From assembly GCF_001625215.2 (NCBI RefSeq), contig NC_030385.2, forward strand, positions 2,039,135-2,103,134: a DNA stretch of 64,000 nt. The letters run 5' to 3'. The DNA is from Daucus carota subsp. sativus (lineage: Eukaryota > Streptophyta > Magnoliopsida > Apiales > Apiaceae). Below are positions 60,535 through 64,000 of this stretch, piece by piece (the first letter of the stretch is position 1; every line of letters begins with the position of its first letter). The notes under the pieces are model-generated. The model worked only from the letters and a program-made list of their open reading frames with translations, was not told the origin of the DNA and ran no database searches. A program made the position numbers and the translations under genes.

Positions 60535-60896
60535 TGTGGTGTTACTGATAGTGGGTTTGAAATATATGATATTATGTGTTCTGAGTTCTGATATATAACA
60601 CAGAATTTGAATTCATGTGATGTGCTCCACCTTTTATAGGCACCCCTCAGAACGATAAATTTGCTTTTCGGGACTCTATGTTTTTTATTACTTACGTTTT
60701 AACATTTTGGCACACACTTTTAAATTCTTTGACCGGATAGTTAGAAATATAATTTTTAATTTTTTTTCTAAATAAAAATATCTAATCAAAATTTTAATTC
60801 ACAAAAAAAATTAATCAAAATAAAATTTTTAACTAGCCGGTCAGATTACTTAAAAGTATGTGCCAAAACTCAAAGCGTCAAATAATAAAAAACAAA
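60535..60896. other. Promoter side of the helicase-derived gene
   Basis: A short less-AT-rich stretch just upstream of the ATG probably contains the leader (CCTTTTATAGGCACC at 60632-60646). The rest is AT-rich. Confidence 0.35.
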
Positions 60897-61049
60897 TGCT
60901 TGGTGTACAATTTGTACACAATGATTTGTGATGGGTTTTAATTGGAATGGTCTCATCTGAATACATCAACAACCCTAATTAAAAATTCCACATCAATTAT
61001 CATGTCATTATGTACCAATTTTTTGTACATAATTTTGTACACCTAGCAC
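60897..61049. mobile_element. Short MITE with TGTACA-rich inverted ends
   Basis: TGCTTGGTGTACAATTTGTACA at the left and TGTACATAATTTTGTACACCTAGCA at the right are inverted. The interior ATCAATTATCATGTCATTATG matches the WRKY intron 3 element. About 153 bp. Confidence 0.6.
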
Positions 61050-61465
61050 TATTCCAAAAATAAATGGCAACAGCGTGTTCATTTTTTTAATGTGTTTAAC
61101 AAAAAAAATTATTTATTCGTATGAATTGTTCGACCTCGTAAATCTATCAGGAATATGTACTAGAAACTAGGGCAAAAAATGAACCGGGTTGGATCGAATT
61201 TGAGTTCGAGTCAGATTTTTTTTTCGAGTTGTGCCAAAGTCAATTGTCTTATCGATCTTTTTTCTTGGTTCGAACTCGAGTTCGTTAATGAACAAGTCGA
61301 GTTCGAGTTCTTAACGAACCGAGTCTAGTAGAAATCAAGTTGGTCGATAAAATTTAAATTTTTTTTCCATTATGAGGCTTTGACTACACTCTTAAAACAG
61401 TGAAAAAAATATAATTGGAAAATATAAAAATCAAAATTAAAAGTTTGAAAAAAAAAATTATCAGC
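61050..61465. other. Spacer with GAGTTCGAGT phrases
   Basis: 61190-61330 contains repeated TCGAGTTCGAGT / AACGAACCGAG phrases, and 62275-62350 contains matching CCGAGCTCGAGTC text. The two could be the flanks of one older element into which the hAT at 61474 inserted. Confidence 0.4.
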
Positions 61466-61473
61466 GACTCAGT

Positions 61474-62010
61474 TAGGGTTAAAATGGGGTGGGGGAAATG
61501 GAGAACCCTCCTCGAATGGGGCAGATCCGTCCCGCTAATATGGGGAATGGGGTAGTGACGGGGAATGATTTTCTGCCCCGCCAAAGTATGGGGCAAGTAT
61601 GGTATTTGTTGAATCCCCGCAGAGATTCCTCGCAATATAAATAAATAATTATATATAATATAATATATTTATTATATTTAATGTTATTATTTTATAATAC
61701 ACAAAACAATAATTGTACAATGTATAACATGTCTTTTTGATCTCTATTATATTTAGTTTTTTGCTTATAATATACATGTCTCGTATAATTTTATTAAATT
61801 CTGAAGAAAAAATTACTAAATTTTAAAGTAATTATTTAAAGTGTAATATTAGCAGCAGGGCGGGACGGGGCGAAATTATATAAAATTTCCGGTGGACAAA
61901 GATGGGGATTAAAAATAAATCCTCACAAAGAATTGAGGAGGGGGACGAGATAAGAAAAATATATATGGAGCGGGGTTGGAAAATAAAGTCTCCGCCCATT
62001 TTTAACCCTA
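61474..62010. mobile_element. Non-autonomous hAT element, 8-bp duplication GACTCAGT
   Basis: Ends TAGGGTTAAAATGGG and CCCATTTTTAACCCTA are inverted. GACTCAGT is perfectly duplicated at 61466-61473 and 62011-62018. Subterminal GGGGTGGGG, CCCCGCC and GGGACGGGGCG phrases surround an AT-rich core, the same design as the element at 55941-56633. 537 bp, non-coding. Confidence 0.85.
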
Positions 62011-62018
62011 GACTCAGT

Positions 62019-63841
62019 ATGAATTATCTCCTGGATTCTAGATCTAGTACCTACGGGTCACACCATAAACACTCGCTCAAACTTATTTTGGCTTGCATTT
62101 AGTATTTTTATGCATATTCAAAAAATATATTGGTACCCTATACCGGTCAGTTAGTAATGCAGAGAGATCATATTAAATGCCGGATGGCCATTTATTTGTT
62201 AATCCATGTTTCATTTAAATTATATAAATAAGTTTGATTTTTCTAACATACAGTATACTGTATAACTTACCGAGTCGAGCCGAGCTCGAGTCAAAAATTA
62301 GTCGAATCGAACCGAACTGAGTTTTTATCTAAGTCAAGTTTAGTCGACCTAACTACCTGTCCATTTACAGTTTTACAAGGAATGTTCATTTGAAATAGTT
62401 AAATGAAAAATATTTTAGAACAATAATTTTTTTTCACAAGCATTTTGAGTCAGAAATGATCAACCAAAAACTGAGTTGTGCGAAATTCGAATCTAAATAC
62501 TTCCAAATATTTATATCAAATATAAATCACACATATAAATCACACACTTTTCAAAATGAAACCGGTTATTATTATATATTTTTTATACAAGATTTCAGTA
62601 CATAATAAATAGATAATGATGCTTGCTTCATGTTTGTAGTTTTCATGCGGGGAAATCATTTTTTTTATTACTCAACTGTCTGTTTATTTACAAACCTATC
62701 CTTGAATTATAAACATTTTTTTTCCTTGTCACAAACGCTACCTTAATAATAAAATTTAAGCATTCCGTTAACTATTTAATTAACTTTTAGAAAAGATTTA
62801 TTTTTTTGATGACTAAATTGTTGACTCTTTTAGAAACTTACCATCAGAAAAGCAAACTTAAATAACATAACCACAAATGTTACGTTCCTCCTATTCTATT
62901 ACTTCATCCGTTCTAATCAATTCTATAAAAAAATCATTGTTCGACATGTATATTAAGGTGCATATAAAATACAATTTTATAATATTTTATAATTTATTTT
63001 TTTTTCTGAACAAAAATTTATTATATAATATTTTAGCTAATCAATAACCTAATAACATCGGAGATGGCATATGTTTGCCACCAAACGAGTTGAGTAAGCT
63101 GAGTTCCTTTTATCTATAATTATAGCCGCCAAAATCCTGTATGAATGTAGTAAATACCACGTTATCATATACCATGTTAAACACTACATTCTATTTATAA
63201 CTTGAAGCAATAATAACGTGCTATATTTAAAATATAACTAATCAATATAGTCTCTAACACCGGAACACCCATTGTAGATGCTCTTTACGGTTTTAGAATC
63301 GAACACTTCGCATCCCTCTACTTACTAACCACCTCTACACATATCGAACACTTCACATCCCTCAACTTCCTATCCCCTCTACACATTGCACCATCTGGAC
63401 TACAGAGAATGATCTCCATATTCCCTTTAATAAAAATATGTTATGCCACTATGTTCTTAAATTTAAATGGCAATATGAATCTCTGGAAAGGAACTTCGGC
63501 ATACCAGGAAAGTTTACAACACATTTTGCACTAAAAAAATTGATATATAAAATAATAACATGCAACAGTAGGGCCCTAAAGTGAACTAGACTGTCTTTTC
63601 TGTCCAACTGGACAGTTCCCAAATGGTCCAGCTCCAGGCTAAGTGCATTGGAAAAATATATCGGAAAAAACGAATTTTTTCCTTTTCAAATCTACCAAAT
63701 TAAGTCCCACTTTGTGATAAATCAAAGGATTTTATCCTGCAATATATTGAGATTTAAAACTCGATAGGACTCAAATTTATCTCCATACTCAAGAAAACTA
63801 CTTGCCTGATGATTATCTGAACAAGTTCTCATTTGCATAAT
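62019..63841. other. AT-rich spacer next to MRS2
   Basis: Two near copies of ATCGAACACTTCRCATCCCTC occur at 63298 and 63344. CATTGTAGATGCTCTT at 63270 resembles a MITE end. 63600-63841 is probably MRS2 3'UTR. No other gene. Confidence 0.4.
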
Positions 63842-64000
63842 CTAAAGTGGCATCAGTCTTCTGTATCTGAAATACCACAAGAAAGTAGAAAATATGACAG
63901 CCCCTGTGATTCCAGTAATAATCAGGACCCACTTGAAAGCGCCAGGAACATCGAAAAATGCTATTGGGAAGTTCATGCCAAATATTCCAGCTACCACACC
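63842..64000 (-). CDS. MRS2: Magnesium transporter MRS2/MGT, C-terminal exon (partial)
   Basis: Partial: the gene continues beyond the right edge. The minus-strand frame from 64000 encodes 52 residues then TAG. It starts GVVAGIFGMNFPIAFFDVPG, containing the GMN signature that forms the Mg2+ selectivity filter at the end of TM1 in CorA/MRS2 channels. A loop (DVPGAFKW) and a second hydrophobic helix VLIITGITGAVIFSTFLWYF (TM2) follow, then a basic tail ending RLMPL. This is the standard C-terminus of plant MRS2 proteins, which are membrane magnesium channels. The subfamily cannot be told from this piece. Confidence 0.92.
   Translation of the reverse strand, partial: GVVAGIFGMNFPIAFFDVPGAFKWVLIITGITGAVIFSTFLWYFRYRRLMPL

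Overview
This window is nuclear DNA from a flowering plant, almost certainly a eudicot. The genes are intron-rich with GT-AG splicing, spacers are very AT-rich, and the families are plant-specific: WRKY group IIa, CIPK, MRS2, plant-mobile-domain (PMD) proteins and a plant F-box protein. Stowaway, Tourist, hAT, Helitron, SINE and LINE remnants are common. I cannot fix the genus. No prokaryotic operon, CRISPR array, virus or phage was seen.

Layout. 0-3 kb: ribosomal protein eS12 (+), with a 5'UTR intron and a site II/telo-box promoter. 4-5.4 kb: Tourist-like MITEs. 7.5-16 kb: two PMD genes in tandem on the minus strand. Their N-terminal PMD domains differ widely, but their C-terminal exons and 3' flanks are homologous. 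Decayed pieces of a PDS5-like gene lie around them. 16.7-18.3 kb: nested Stowaways and another MITE. 18.8-25.5 kb: a 12-exon PDS5 cohesin-accessory gene (+). 25.8-27.1 kb: an intronless CIPK kinase (-), convergent with PDS5. 27-37 kb: gene-poor AT-rich spacer with hAT and Stowaway elements. 37.4-38.9 kb: a WRKY40-like factor (+). 40.9-45.6 kb: a DNA-3-methyladenine glycosylase I gene (-). 46.2-48.9 kb: a decayed L1-type LINE (-). 49.3-50.6 kb: an F-box gene (+). 52-57 kb: a plastid-lipase exon relic, a Tourist-like MITE, a complete non-autonomous Helitron, and a SINE split by a hAT element. 57.5-60.5 kb: a gene (-) built from a degenerate DEAD-box helicase C-domain and tandemly repeated about 34-codon exons. 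61-62 kb: another hAT element. 63.8-64 kb: the last exon of an MRS2 magnesium transporter (-), cut by the window edge.

The genes do not form a pathway; this is an ordinary euchromatic gene neighbourhood. The more unusual content is in how sequence has been copied and shuffled: the shared PMD tail module, an inverted-repeat element in one PMD paralogue whose empty site survives in the other, the PDS5 relic, the exon-amplifying helicase-derived gene, and a MITE family whose terminal repeats are themselves palindromes. Exon models were built by hand from splice signals and reading-frame continuity. Every multi-exon CDS reported closes in frame, but none is backed by transcripts.
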